Source: Streptomyces endophytica
GTDB taxonomy: Bacteria > Actinomycetota > Actinomycetes > Streptomycetales > Streptomycetaceae
Reading direction: 5' to 3'
DNA: 64,000 bases
Assembly: GCF_026153355.1 (NCBI RefSeq)
Contig: NZ_CP110636.1
Coordinates: 6,572,001-6,636,000, forward strand
The notes under the pieces were generated by a model. It was not told the DNA's origin, did no database searches, and saw nothing but the letters and a program-made list of their open reading frames with translations. Every line of letters begins with the position of its first letter. Position 1 is the stretch's first letter. This document shows, piece after piece, positions 55,106 through 62,957 of this stretch. The position numbers were made by a program, and so were the translations under genes.

Positions 55106-55669
55106 CTACGGAGCGGCCGGTTCGGGTGGTGGCGCGGGCCGGGGCGGCACCGGCGGTGCGTCCGCGGCGTCGGCGAGGGCGCGCAGCGAGTGGACCAGGC
55201 CGGCGCGCTGGCCGGCCGGCAGCCGGGCCACGATCGCGGCGATCTCGGAATGCCGGTCGGCGAGTACCTGCGCGACGAGTTCCCGGCCCCCGTCGGTCAG
55301 TTCCAGTACGACCTCACGGCGGTTGCCGGGGTTGGCCTTGCGGGTGACGCTGCCGGCCGCCGCGAGCCGGTCGACCATCCGCATCGCGGTGGACGGATTG
55401 ACCCCCAGCGCGGCGGCCAGGGTGGCGAGCTTGCTCGGGCCCTGGCTGTCGAGCACGACCAGGGTGCGCAGCTGGGGCAGGGTGAGCGAGGGCTCGATCC
55501 GGGCCAGCGCCCGGGCCGAGATCGCGACCAGCAGCCGGGAGGCGGTCAGCACGGCGGCGATGACCTCCTCGACGTCCTGGTCGAGGTCCTCGCCGCCGTC
55601 CTGCGCGCGGGCGTCCCCGGGCGTGTCCGGCCCGCCCGGCCGCCGTGCGCGATCTGCCTCGTTCCCCAT
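55106..55669 (-). CDS. MarR-family regulator
   Basis: This 187-residue winged-helix protein has an Asp/Glu-rich lead, then the dimer helix, HTH (L-G-V-N-P-S-T-A-M-R-M-V-D-R-L) and wing (T-R-K-A-N-P-G-N-R-R-E-V). The C-terminus is Pro-rich. The ATG has no ribosome site, but TATAAAT lies right upstream, so the mRNA may be leaderless. It is divergent from the zinc-ribbon gene. Confidence 0.88.
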   Translation of the reverse strand: MGNEADRARRPGGPDTPGDARAQDGGEDLDQDVEEVIAAVLTASRLLVAISARALARIEPSLTLPQLRTLVVLDSQGPSKLATLAAALGVNPSTAMRMVDRLAAAGSVTRKANPGNRREVVLELTDGGRELVAQVLADRHSEIAAIVARLPAGQRAGLVHSLRALADAADAPPVPPRPAPPPEPAAP

Positions 55670-55675
55670 GGCGCA

Positions 55676-55681
55676 TTTATA
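55676..55681 (-). promoter_or_regulatory. -10 element suggesting leaderless MarR transcript
   Basis: On the minus strand TATAAA sits 6 bases before the ATG, so transcription would begin close to or at the start codon. It is the only such AT-rich hexamer in the area. Confidence 0.45.
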
Positions 55682-55875
55682 CCCGCCCCGGCATCGTGCC
55701 TGGTCGCGGGCGGTACCGCCAGGTGCGGACCGGGCCCTGCCGCGGCCCGGGACGGCCCGGAAATCCGGCCCCGCGCTCCTCCTTGCACGGCGCAATAATG
55801 GGAGGTACGGCATGACCGGGTCCGGCATGCATCCGGCGCCGCCACCCGTGCGGCGGGGGCCGGGGAGAGGGCGTG

Positions 55876-56133
55876 GTGATCATGGAACGGGACACCGAGA
55901 CGGTTCACGAGGCGTATGCGTTCGTCTGTCTGCACTGCGGACACGGCTGGGAGGAGGAGTACGAGATCCGGCACACCACGGATCTGGCGGGCCACCGACG
56001 GGCCGACTACTTCGCGCGCGGCGTCCGGGTTCCGTCCCCGCTGACCCGCAGTGACTGCCCCTCCTGCAACCTCGGCCCGATCCGCATCCTGCGCCCCGGC
56101 CGGGTGAACTCCGCCCGGACGTATCTGGCCTGA
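55876..56133 (+). CDS. Small zinc-ribbon protein
   Basis: This 85-residue protein has C-x2-C (C-L-H-C-G) near residue 18 and C-x2-C (C-P-S-C) near residue 62, a zinc ribbon. No other domain is seen. GAGAGGG lies upstream; GTG (55873 or 55876) and ATG (55882) are all possible starts. Such proteins are common in Streptomyces and their function is unknown. Confidence 0.65.
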   Translation: MIMERDTETVHEAYAFVCLHCGHGWEEEYEIRHTTDLAGHRRADYFARGVRVPSPLTRSDCPSCNLGPIRILRPGRVNSARTYLA

Positions 56134-56197
56134 CGGCGGCCGGAACGCGGCCGGCCGGACGGCGGCGCGGGGCCTTCCGGCGGGCCGGCCCGCGTCG

Positions 56198-57615
56198 TCA
56201 CCAGCCGGTGTACAGCAGGTGGTTGACCAGGAGCGGGAGCATGGCCTGGGCCGTCAGCCACCGGCGCCGGTGGGACGTGGGCAGCAGCGCGCAGGCGGCC
56301 AGCAGCCAGGGCGCGAAGGGGAGCCAGATGCGCTCGGTCTCCGCCTTGCTCATCCCGGAGAGATCGGCCACCAGGAGGGCGAGCAGCGCGGCCAGCACGA
56401 GCACGGTCAGGCGGTCGGCCGGGGTGGGCGGCGGGCCGGTGCGCGCGGCGGGGTGCGGGCGGAGGCGCCGCACGGCGGCCGGGGCGGCCGCGAGGGTGCG
56501 CCGCAGCGCGGCGGCGGTGGCGAGACCGGTGATCAGCACGGCGCAGGCCAGGTTGCCCCACACCCAGTACGCGTACGGGCGGACCGCCGCGGCGCCCTGG
56601 TAGTAGCGCTGGACCAGCAGCCGGTACCCCTCCCACCAGTCGAAGCCGGAGAGCGTGAAGGCCACCGCGACGGCCGCCGCCCCGGCCGCCACGAGCGGCA
56701 GCGGGCGGGCGCTCCGGGCGAGCAGCAGGACCGCGGCGGCGATCAGCACGATCAGGGTGAGTCCGTAGGAGAGGTAGCAGGTCAGGCCGAGGAGGAGCCC
56801 CGAGCCGAGGGCGGCGGCCGCGGGGCGGGTGCGCCGGGTGGCGGCGAGCGCGAGCAGGGCGAGGGACCAGGCGGCGACCGCGGCGAAGTAGCCGTCGGCG
56901 GAGGTGCCCACCCATACGGCGGCCGGGGCCAGCACGAGGTAGGGGGCGGCCCGGCGTGCGGTGGGCTCGCCGGTGAGCGCGCGCAGGGCGATGAGCACCG
57001 CGGCCACGGTGGACGTGCCGGTGACCAGGCACCAGACGCCGGCCCAGGCGCCGCCGCCCAGGCCGAGGCGGTCCAGCCCGACGAAGGTGAGGATCGCGGC
57101 CGGCGGGTGCCCGGCGACGTGGGCGGGCCAGTGGTCCGGGGCGTTGTTGAGGATGTGGCCGGTGAAGCCGTGCAGTGCCGGCCGAGGTCGTCGAAGCGGT
57201 GGATGACGGTCAGGTACTCGTAGGCGGTGGTGAGCCGGCCGGCGACACCGGTGTGCCAGCCGTCGATCAGGGCCAGTGCGGTCGTCCAGGCGAGGGCGGC
57301 GGCCCAGCCGGTGAGGAGCAGGGCCCGCCAGGGCAGCCGGGCGGCGAGCGGCGGCCCGTAGGCGATCACGAGGACGGCGACGGTGACCGCGGCGGGGGTG
57401 CCGGGGCCCAGGTGCGGAAACCACGAGGCGTACAGCGGCGGCCAGTTCACGTGCAGGCTGCCGTTGGCGTGCTCGATGACGGTGCCGATGGCGGCGGCGA
57501 GCGCGACGAGGAGGGCGCCGGCCGCGGCGGCCAGCAGATCGGCACGGCGCTCGGCGCGCTCGTCGGGTTCCGGGCGGACGGTCGCCCGGCCGGGCCGGAT
57601 CTCACGGTGGGTCAC
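56198..57615 (-). CDS. GT-C type membrane glycosyltransferase, frame broken near 57180
   Basis: The protein is about 470 residues with ten or more membrane helices. The first loop holds N-W-P-P-L-Y and the second half begins G-F-T-G-H-I-L-N-N-A-P-D-H-W, resembling lipid-phosphate-sugar mannosyltransferases. The frame changes at the G2 at 57180-57181. One added G (C on the coding strand) gives D-D-L-G-P-A-L-H-G-F. The GTG start has a weak ribosome site. It is convergent with the zinc-ribbon gene and divergent from the molybdopterin gene. Confidence 0.7.
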
Positions 57616-57729
57616 ACCGGCACGCTAGGCCGCCGCGGGAGTGCCGGGGCAGCGCCGTTCCGCCGACGTCAGACTTTCGTCATGCGTTGCGGGCCGCTCG
57701 GGGCGCCGGCCCCGGCATACCGTCGGCGC

Positions 57730-58980
57730 ATGGCCGCATCCCGTCCGGTTTCGCCCACCTCCCCGTCGTTCTGGCGCAGTCCGCTGCGCGGCCCGCGGCT
57801 GACCGCGCTGCTCGGTGTGGTCCTGCTGGCCGGGATCACCCTGCTGTTCGTCACCGGGCTGCTGTCGTACGCCGCGTACAACCCCGGCCTGGCCGGTGGC
57901 GTCAACGACCAGACGCCCGGGAAGGGCCTGCTGGGGTTCTACCTCTTCAGCTGGCCCACCGGCCCGCGCTGGCTCTACCGCCTGACCCAGGGGGTGCACG
58001 TCACCCTCGGCGTGGTCCTGGTGCCCGTGCTGCTGGCGAAGCTGTGGTCGGTGATCCCGAAGCTGTTCCGGATGCCGCCGGCACGGTCGGCGGGCGATGC
58101 GCTGGAGCGGCTGTCGCTGCTGTTGCTGGTCGGCGGGGCGCTGTTCGAGTTCGTCACCGGGCTGCTCAACATCCAGCTGGCGTACCTCTTCCCCGGGTCG
58201 TTCTACCGGCTGCACTTCTACGGCGCGTGGGTGTTCATCGGCGCGTTCGTGGCCCATGTGGTGCTGCGGATGCCGCGGACCGTACGGGCGCTGCGGGAGC
58301 GGACCGATCCGGCGGCGGAGGACGACGAGACCGGGCTGGTGGCGGTCCGTCCGGACCGGCCGACGGTGAGCCGGCGGGGTGCGCTGGGACTGGTCGGCGC
58401 CGGGTCGCTGCTGTTGCTGGTGACGACGGCGGGGCAGAGCCTGGGCGGCCGGTGGCGGCGTACCGCGCTGCTGGCGCCGCACGGCGGCGCGGATCCGGGC
58501 GGCGGGCCGAACGGGTTCCAGATCAACAAGACCGCGGCGGCGGTCGGGATCCGGGCGCGGGACACCGGCGACGACTGGCGGCTGACGGTGGCGGGCGGCG
58601 GGCGCCGGGTGCGGCTGACCCGCGCCGAACTGCTGCGGCTGCCGCAGCACGAGGCGGCGTTGCCGATCGCCTGTGTGGAGGGCTGGTCGACGGACGACCA
58701 GCTGTGGAGCGGGGTGCGGTTGCGGGAGCTCGCCGCGCTGGTGGGCCTCGGCGACCGGCCGCCGGGCGTGCTGGTGGAGTCGCTCCAGCTGCACGGCGCG
58801 TTCCGCCGGGCCGCGCTGAGCGGCAGTCAGGTGCGCGATCCGCGGTCGCTGCTCGCGCTGCGGGTGGGCGGCGCGGAGCTGTCGCGGGACCACGGCTACC
58901 CGGCGCGGATCATCGTGCCGGCGGCGCCGGGGGTGCTCAACACCAAGTGGGTGGCCCGGCTGTCGTTCGGGGAGGGGTGA
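57730..58980 (+). CDS. Membrane-anchored molybdopterin-dependent oxidoreductase (cytochrome b561-like plus SUOX domain)
   Basis: This 416-residue protein has an N-terminal four-helix b561/cytochrome b-like domain (about 20-190), a short linker with S-R-R-G-A-L-G-L and another hydrophobic helix (about 218-240). A sulfite-oxidase-type molybdopterin domain follows (about 270-410), with the Mo-binding cysteine in A-C-V-E-G-W-S. It likely passes electrons between the quinone pool and a substrate outside the membrane. The ATG has no strong ribosome site. It is translationally close to the next membrane gene. Confidence 0.88.
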   Translation: MAASRPVSPTSPSFWRSPLRGPRLTALLGVVLLAGITLLFVTGLLSYAAYNPGLAGGVNDQTPGKGLLGFYLFSWPTGPRWLYRLTQGVHVTLGVVLVPVLLAKLWSVIPKLFRMPPARSAGDALERLSLLLLVGGALFEFVTGLLNIQLAYLFPGSFYRLHFYGAWVFIGAFVAHVVLRMPRTVRALRERTDPAAEDDETGLVAVRPDRPTVSRRGALGLVGAGSLLLLVTTAGQSLGGRWRRTALLAPHGGADPGGGPNGFQINKTAAAVGIRARDTGDDWRLTVAGGGRRVRLTRAELLRLPQHEAALPIACVEGWSTDDQLWSGVRLRELAALVGLGDRPPGVLVESLQLHGAFRRAALSGSQVRDPRSLLALRVGGAELSRDHGYPARIIVPAAPGVLNTKWVARLSFGEG

Positions 58981-58985
58981 GCGGC

Positions 58986-59558
58986 GTGCGACGGGTACGG
59001 ATGCCGGGTCGGGCGGCCGCGGTCCGTGGGTGGCGGCGGCTGCGCCGGCACCGCTGGTACGGCGAGGGGCCGTTGCATCTGGTGCTGATGCTCGGGTCGT
59101 TCGCCCTCACCGGTTATGCGGGGGTGCGGCTGCTGGCCGGCGGGCGGTGGCCGCTGGTGGTGGTGTGGTTCGTGGGGGCGGCGCTGCTGCACGATCTGGT
59201 GCTGCTGCCGCTGTACGCGCTCGCCGACCGTGGGGTGGTCCGGTGCACGGCGGGGGCCGGTCGGCGTCGGTCCTGGACGGCCTTCGTCCGGGTCCCCGCC
59301 GCGCTGTCGGGGCTGCTGTTGCTGGTGTGGTTCCCGCTGATCTCCTATGCGGCGGGCGGTGCCCCGGCGGCGCACTACGAGCTCGCGACCGGGCTGCCGG
59401 CCGGGGTGTTCCTGGGCCGCTGGCTGCTGATCAGCGCGGTGCTGTTCGCGGTCTCCGCCCTGTGGTTGCTGTGCCGTACGGTTCAGCCCCGGCGGGCGGT
59501 GGGCAGGCTGCGGCACCGCCGCAGGGCGACGAAGCGGCGTGCGGCGGACGGTGACTGA
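58986..59558 (+). CDS. Hypothetical membrane protein in operon with molybdopterin oxidoreductase
   Basis: This 190-residue protein has about four membrane helices and basic ends. GTG (58986) follows GGGGAGGGG ten bases before; a GTG overlapping the previous stop (GTGA, 58977) is the alternative. It is probably a companion of the oxidoreductase. Its last 76 bases overlap the convergent methyltransferase gene. Confidence 0.6.
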   Translation: MRRVRMPGRAAAVRGWRRLRRHRWYGEGPLHLVLMLGSFALTGYAGVRLLAGGRWPLVVVWFVGAALLHDLVLLPLYALADRGVVRCTAGAGRRRSWTAFVRVPAALSGLLLLVWFPLISYAAGGAPAAHYELATGLPAGVFLGRWLLISAVLFAVSALWLLCRTVQPRRAVGRLRHRRRATKRRAADGD

Positions 59559-60210
59559 CCGGTCCCGGTGGCGGTCCACCGCTCGACGGGTGTCCAGCCC
59601 GCGGCGTCGGCGTACCGCAGCAGTGCGGGCGTCCCGACCCGGGCCCAGGGGAACGTGACGGCGGTGTGGTGGTCCGCGTACGGGTCGCCGGCGACGCCGA
59701 CCCGGGCCCGTTCGTCGACGTCCTCGGGGGCGGTCTCCACGAGGAGCAGCCCGGTCCGGTGCACCAGCGCGGCGGTGCGGACGAGCAGGGCGCGGGATCG
59801 CCGCCGATGCCGATGTTGCCGTCGAGGAGCAGCGCGGTGCCCCAACTCCCCTCCCCCGGCAGGGGGTCGAAGACCGAGCGGCGCAGTGCGGCGCCCCCGG
59901 CCGCGGCGGTACGGGCGACCGCGGCCGGGCTGACGTCGATGCCGAGTACCCGCCTGCCCGGTGCGGTGAGCGCGGCGACCAGCCGGCCGGGGCCGCAGCC
60001 GATGTCCAGGACGCTGCCCTCGCAGCGGCGCAGTGCCGCGAGGTCGGCGGCGTCCGCCGGGGCGCACCAGCGTGCGACGTCCAGCGGCAGCAACCAGCCG
60101 TCGGTACGGCGCAGGTAGAGCGGCCCGCGGCCGCGGCGCAGCGCCTCGGCGTAGGCGTCCGCGCCCCAGGCCGGCGGGTGCGGCGGGGCGGCCGGGGCGG
60201 TGGCGCTCAT
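59483..60210 (-). CDS. Class I SAM-dependent methyltransferase, frame broken near 59795
   Basis: This enzyme of about 240 residues has motif I V-L-D-I-G-C-G-P-G-R-L and motif II G-I-D-V-S. One added C (coding strand) at the run 59794-59796 joins G-G-D-P to R-A-L-L-V-R-T and restores a normal C-terminal half. As written the second half is scrambled. Its ATG overlaps the stop of the upstream gene (ATGA). The substrate is unknown. Confidence 0.8.
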
Positions 60211-60878
60211 CGGCCGGTCACCGGGGTGAGCCGGGCGAGGGTGATGGCGAAGCGGCCGGTGGGGGCCTGGGCGGCGACCAGGTGGGCGTCGGCGGCGGTG
60301 TCGACGTCGCGGAGCGCCGGCAGGTCACCGATCCGGAGGCCGGCCGCGGCCAGGCGGGCGCGCTGGGCGGCGCCGGTGCCCGGGGTGGACATCGGGACGC
60401 CGCGCAGCAGCCGGGGGTCGGGGGCGGCCAGGCCGAGCGCCCAGAAGCCGCCGTCCTCGGCCGGGCCGAACCAGGCGTCACGGTCTTCCCAGGCGGTCAA
60501 CTCCAGGGCGTGAGCCAGGAGTTCGGCGGTCACCTGGGGGGTGTCCATGCCGATGAGCAGGGTGGGCCCCCGGCTGGCGGCGAAGGCCGCGGCGAGCCGT
60601 TCGTCGAGTCCGCCGGCGCACTGCGGCCGGACCTCGAAGCCGTCCGGCAGCCAGTCCCCGGGGCGTCCGTCGAGCACCACGGTCCGCCGCCGGGCGGGCA
60701 TCGCACGGACCGCGAGGAGGGTGTCGTACAGGGCCGCGGCGGCCAACTGGGCGGCTTCGTCGGGGGTGTAGGGCGGGGTCAGCCGGGTCTTGACCCGGCC
60801 GGGCACCGGTTCCTTGGCGATGACCAGGAGCGCGGTCGGGCCGTTCGGGGGCGGGGTACGGTCCGCGGGGCCGGTCAT
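60207..60878 (-). CDS. TIGR04282/DUF2064 glycosyltransferase-like protein
   Basis: This 223-residue nucleotide-diphospho-sugar transferase-like protein has the family motifs A-K-E-P-V-P-G-R-V-K-T-R-L, G-M-D-T-P-Q and E-D-G-G-F-W-A-L-G-L. The family includes proteins near radical-SAM and arsenosugar pathways. Here it sits between the epimerase/GT2 fusion and the methyltransferase, with ATGA overlaps on both sides. Confidence 0.88.
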   Translation of the reverse strand: MTGPADRTPPPNGPTALLVIAKEPVPGRVKTRLTPPYTPDEAAQLAAAALYDTLLAVRAMPARRRTVVLDGRPGDWLPDGFEVRPQCAGGLDERLAAAFAASRGPTLLIGMDTPQVTAELLAHALELTAWEDRDAWFGPAEDGGFWALGLAAPDPRLLRGVPMSTPGTGAAQRARLAAAGLRIGDLPALRDVDTAADAHLVAAQAPTGRFAITLARLTPVTGR

Positions 60879-61600
60879 CGGGCCGTCTCCCGCGCCGGGG
60901 CGGCGGACGGGGGCTGGCCGAGCACGGCCCGCATGTCGCGGACCGCCTGCCAGGTGCCGCGCCAGGTGCCGGTGACCTTCGAACGGCCGGTGCGCGGCCG
61001 GTAGGGCACCGGGCGCTCCTCGATCCAGGACGCGGCGAGGTGTTCCTGGGCGCGCTTGGTGGCCGCGTAGACGTTGCGGGGATCGGCCGGCGCGTCCTCG
61101 TCGACCAGGCCCGGCCGCAGCTCGGAGCCGCAGTGCGGGCAGCGCGGCTCGAACCGGCCGGCGTCCAGGTCCGCCACCGCGCGCGGGCCGGGGCGCACCG
61201 TCCCGTGCGCGGGACAGGTGCAGCGGCCCTCGCCGTAGACCACCATGGACCCGGCGAGCACCAGCCGCCGGACCCCGGCCGTGGCCATCGCCGCCAGCAA
61301 CACGGCGGTCCCCAGGTCGTTACAGCCGACGTAGTCGGGGGCGTCGGCGAAGTCCTTGCCCAGGCCGACCATGGCGGCCTGGTGGCAGACCGCGTCGATA
61401 CCGCGCAGGGCGGCCTCGACGGCCGGCCGGTCCCGGACGTCGGCGACGATCCGGTGCGTGCCGGGCCGCGCCGGTGGCGGCTCGCGGTGTGCGGTGGGCA
61501 GCAGGGCGTCGAGGACGACGGGCTCGTGGCCGCCGGCCAGGAGGGCGTCGACGACCTGCGATCCGATGAATCCGGCGCCGCCGGTGACCAGTACGCGCAT
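60875..61600 (-). CDS. Chimeric gene: NAD-epimerase N-terminus fused to GT2 C-terminus (apparent deletion)
   Basis: The first about 190 residues are an extended-SDR epimerase with T-G-G-A-G-F-I-G-S, a Cys zinc insert (C-T-C and C-P-H-C) and Y-A-A-T-K. After A-A-S-W near 61027 the sequence changes abruptly to R-P-V-P-Y-R-P-R-T-G-R-S-K-V-T-G-T-W-R-G-T-W-Q-A-V, which is the C-terminus of Streptomyces GT2 (DPM1-like) enzymes. The intact epimerase should be about 120 residues longer, and a whole GT2 gene normally follows it. So an in-frame deletion of about 1 kb seems to have removed the epimerase end and most of the GT2. Confidence 0.8.
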   Translation of the reverse strand: MRVLVTGGAGFIGSQVVDALLAGGHEPVVLDALLPTAHREPPPARPGTHRIVADVRDRPAVEAALRGIDAVCHQAAMVGLGKDFADAPDYVGCNDLGTAVLLAAMATAGVRRLVLAGSMVVYGEGRCTCPAHGTVRPGPRAVADLDAGRFEPRCPHCGSELRPGLVDEDAPADPRNVYAATKRAQEHLAASWIEERPVPYRPRTGRSKVTGTWRGTWQAVRDMRAVLGQPPSAAPARETAR

Positions 61601-61853
61601 GCCGATCACGCTAAGCGCGGCGGGGCGGGACGGCCCGCGCCGCGGCGGCCGTGTCATGGGTCCGTAAGATCCGGACGTTCGTGACCGGCGGATGCCCCCG
61701 CCACTGCGATTCGGTAACGGGCGTCGGCGAGGTATTTCGATACGGCATATGTTGCATATGCTCAGGTCGGGGGTCTGGGGGCCGTTTTCGGACAGTCCGA
61801 CGGCCGAGGCCCCCGTCACCCGATCACCTCACACCACACCGTCGGAGAACGCC
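61601..61853 (+). promoter_or_regulatory. Upstream region of SpoIIE phosphatase with palindromes
   Basis: GCATATG at 61745 and GCATATGC at 61754 form adjacent palindromic elements in an AT-richer patch. Earlier in-frame ATGs occur here but lack ribosome sites. Nothing else is evident. Confidence 0.35.
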
Positions 61854-62957
61854 TTGGCCGTGGAGAACGGGGAGCGCTGCACCGGCTCCCGTGTGTTGTC
61901 CGTGCTCCCCTACACGGTCATGGCCGTGGTCTCCGCCGTCGACCTGACCGCGGGGCCCGGTGTGGGCTTCCTGCCGCTGGTGTCCCTGGGGCCCGCGTTC
62001 GCCGGGCTGGTCGGCGGCTGGCGGCGGACCGCGCTGGCCGGACTGACCGCGGCCGTCCTCTGCCTCGGGCTGGGCGTCTACAACGGACTGTTCGAGAGCC
62101 GGCGGGGGCTGACCGCGCTGCTGTCGGTGGCCGGGGTGACCGCGGCCGGGGTGGTCGCCGCCCTGATGCGGCAACGCCGGGAGGCCGAACTGGCCAGCGT
62201 CCGCTCGATCGCCGAGGTGGCCCAGCGGGTGCTCCTCCGCCCGGTGCCGCGCAGCGCCGGACCGCTGCGGATCGCGGTCTCCTACACGTCGGCGGTGGCC
62301 GAGGCCCGGATCGGCGGGGACCTGTACGAGGTGGTGACCTCGCCGGCCGGTGTCCGGATCATCGTCGGGGACGTGCAGGGCAAGGGGCTGGAGGCCGTGG
62401 AGAGCGCGGCGGTGGTGCTCGGCGCGTTCCGCGAGGCGGCGTACGACGAGCCCGATCTGCCGGCCGTCGGCGAGCGGGTCGAACGGGCCCTGAACCGCCA
62501 TCTGTCCGGCGAACGCTTCGTCACGGCCGTGCTCGCCGAGATCGGTGACGGTCCGCACGCCACCCTGCTCAACTACGGCCATCCGGCGCCGCTGGTCGTC
62601 CGCCCCGCCGGCACGGTCGGGTTCGCCGCCCCGCCGGAACGCTCCCTGCCGCTCGGCCTGACCTGGCACGTCGCCGACACCCCGCTGCCCTACGAGGTGC
62701 CGTTCACCCCCGGCGACCAACTGCTCTTCTACACCGACGGGGTCAGCGAGGCGCGGGACGCGGCCGGCTGGTTCTACCCGCTCGACGACCGGGCGGCGCT
62801 GCTCAAGGACGCCGATCCGGAGGCCGCCCTGCGCGCGGTGCGCGAGGACCTGGTCGACCACGCCGAGGGCCCGCTGCACGACGACGCGGCGATGCTGCTG
62901 GTCCGCTACCGCGAGGAGCACTCCGCCGGGACCGCGGGGAGCGGCAGTCCGGTGTAG
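61854..62957 (+). CDS. Membrane SpoIIE/PP2C phosphatase
   Basis: This 367-residue protein has three membrane helices at about 15-95 and then a PP2C SpoIIE domain (G-G-D-L-Y-E-V, V-G-D-V-Q-G-K-G, F-Y-T-D-G-V, D-D-A-A-M-L-L). It is shorter than the first phosphatase and lacks PAS, GAF and kinase domains. The TTG start has GGAG six bases before it. The 3' end overlaps the convergent pobA. Confidence 0.87.
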   Translation: MAVENGERCTGSRVLSVLPYTVMAVVSAVDLTAGPGVGFLPLVSLGPAFAGLVGGWRRTALAGLTAAVLCLGLGVYNGLFESRRGLTALLSVAGVTAAGVVAALMRQRREAELASVRSIAEVAQRVLLRPVPRSAGPLRIAVSYTSAVAEARIGGDLYEVVTSPAGVRIIVGDVQGKGLEAVESAAVVLGAFREAAYDEPDLPAVGERVERALNRHLSGERFVTAVLAEIGDGPHATLLNYGHPAPLVVRPAGTVGFAAPPERSLPLGLTWHVADTPLPYEVPFTPGDQLLFYTDGVSEARDAAGWFYPLDDRAALLKDADPEAALRAVREDLVDHAEGPLHDDAAMLLVRYREEHSAGTAGSGSPV

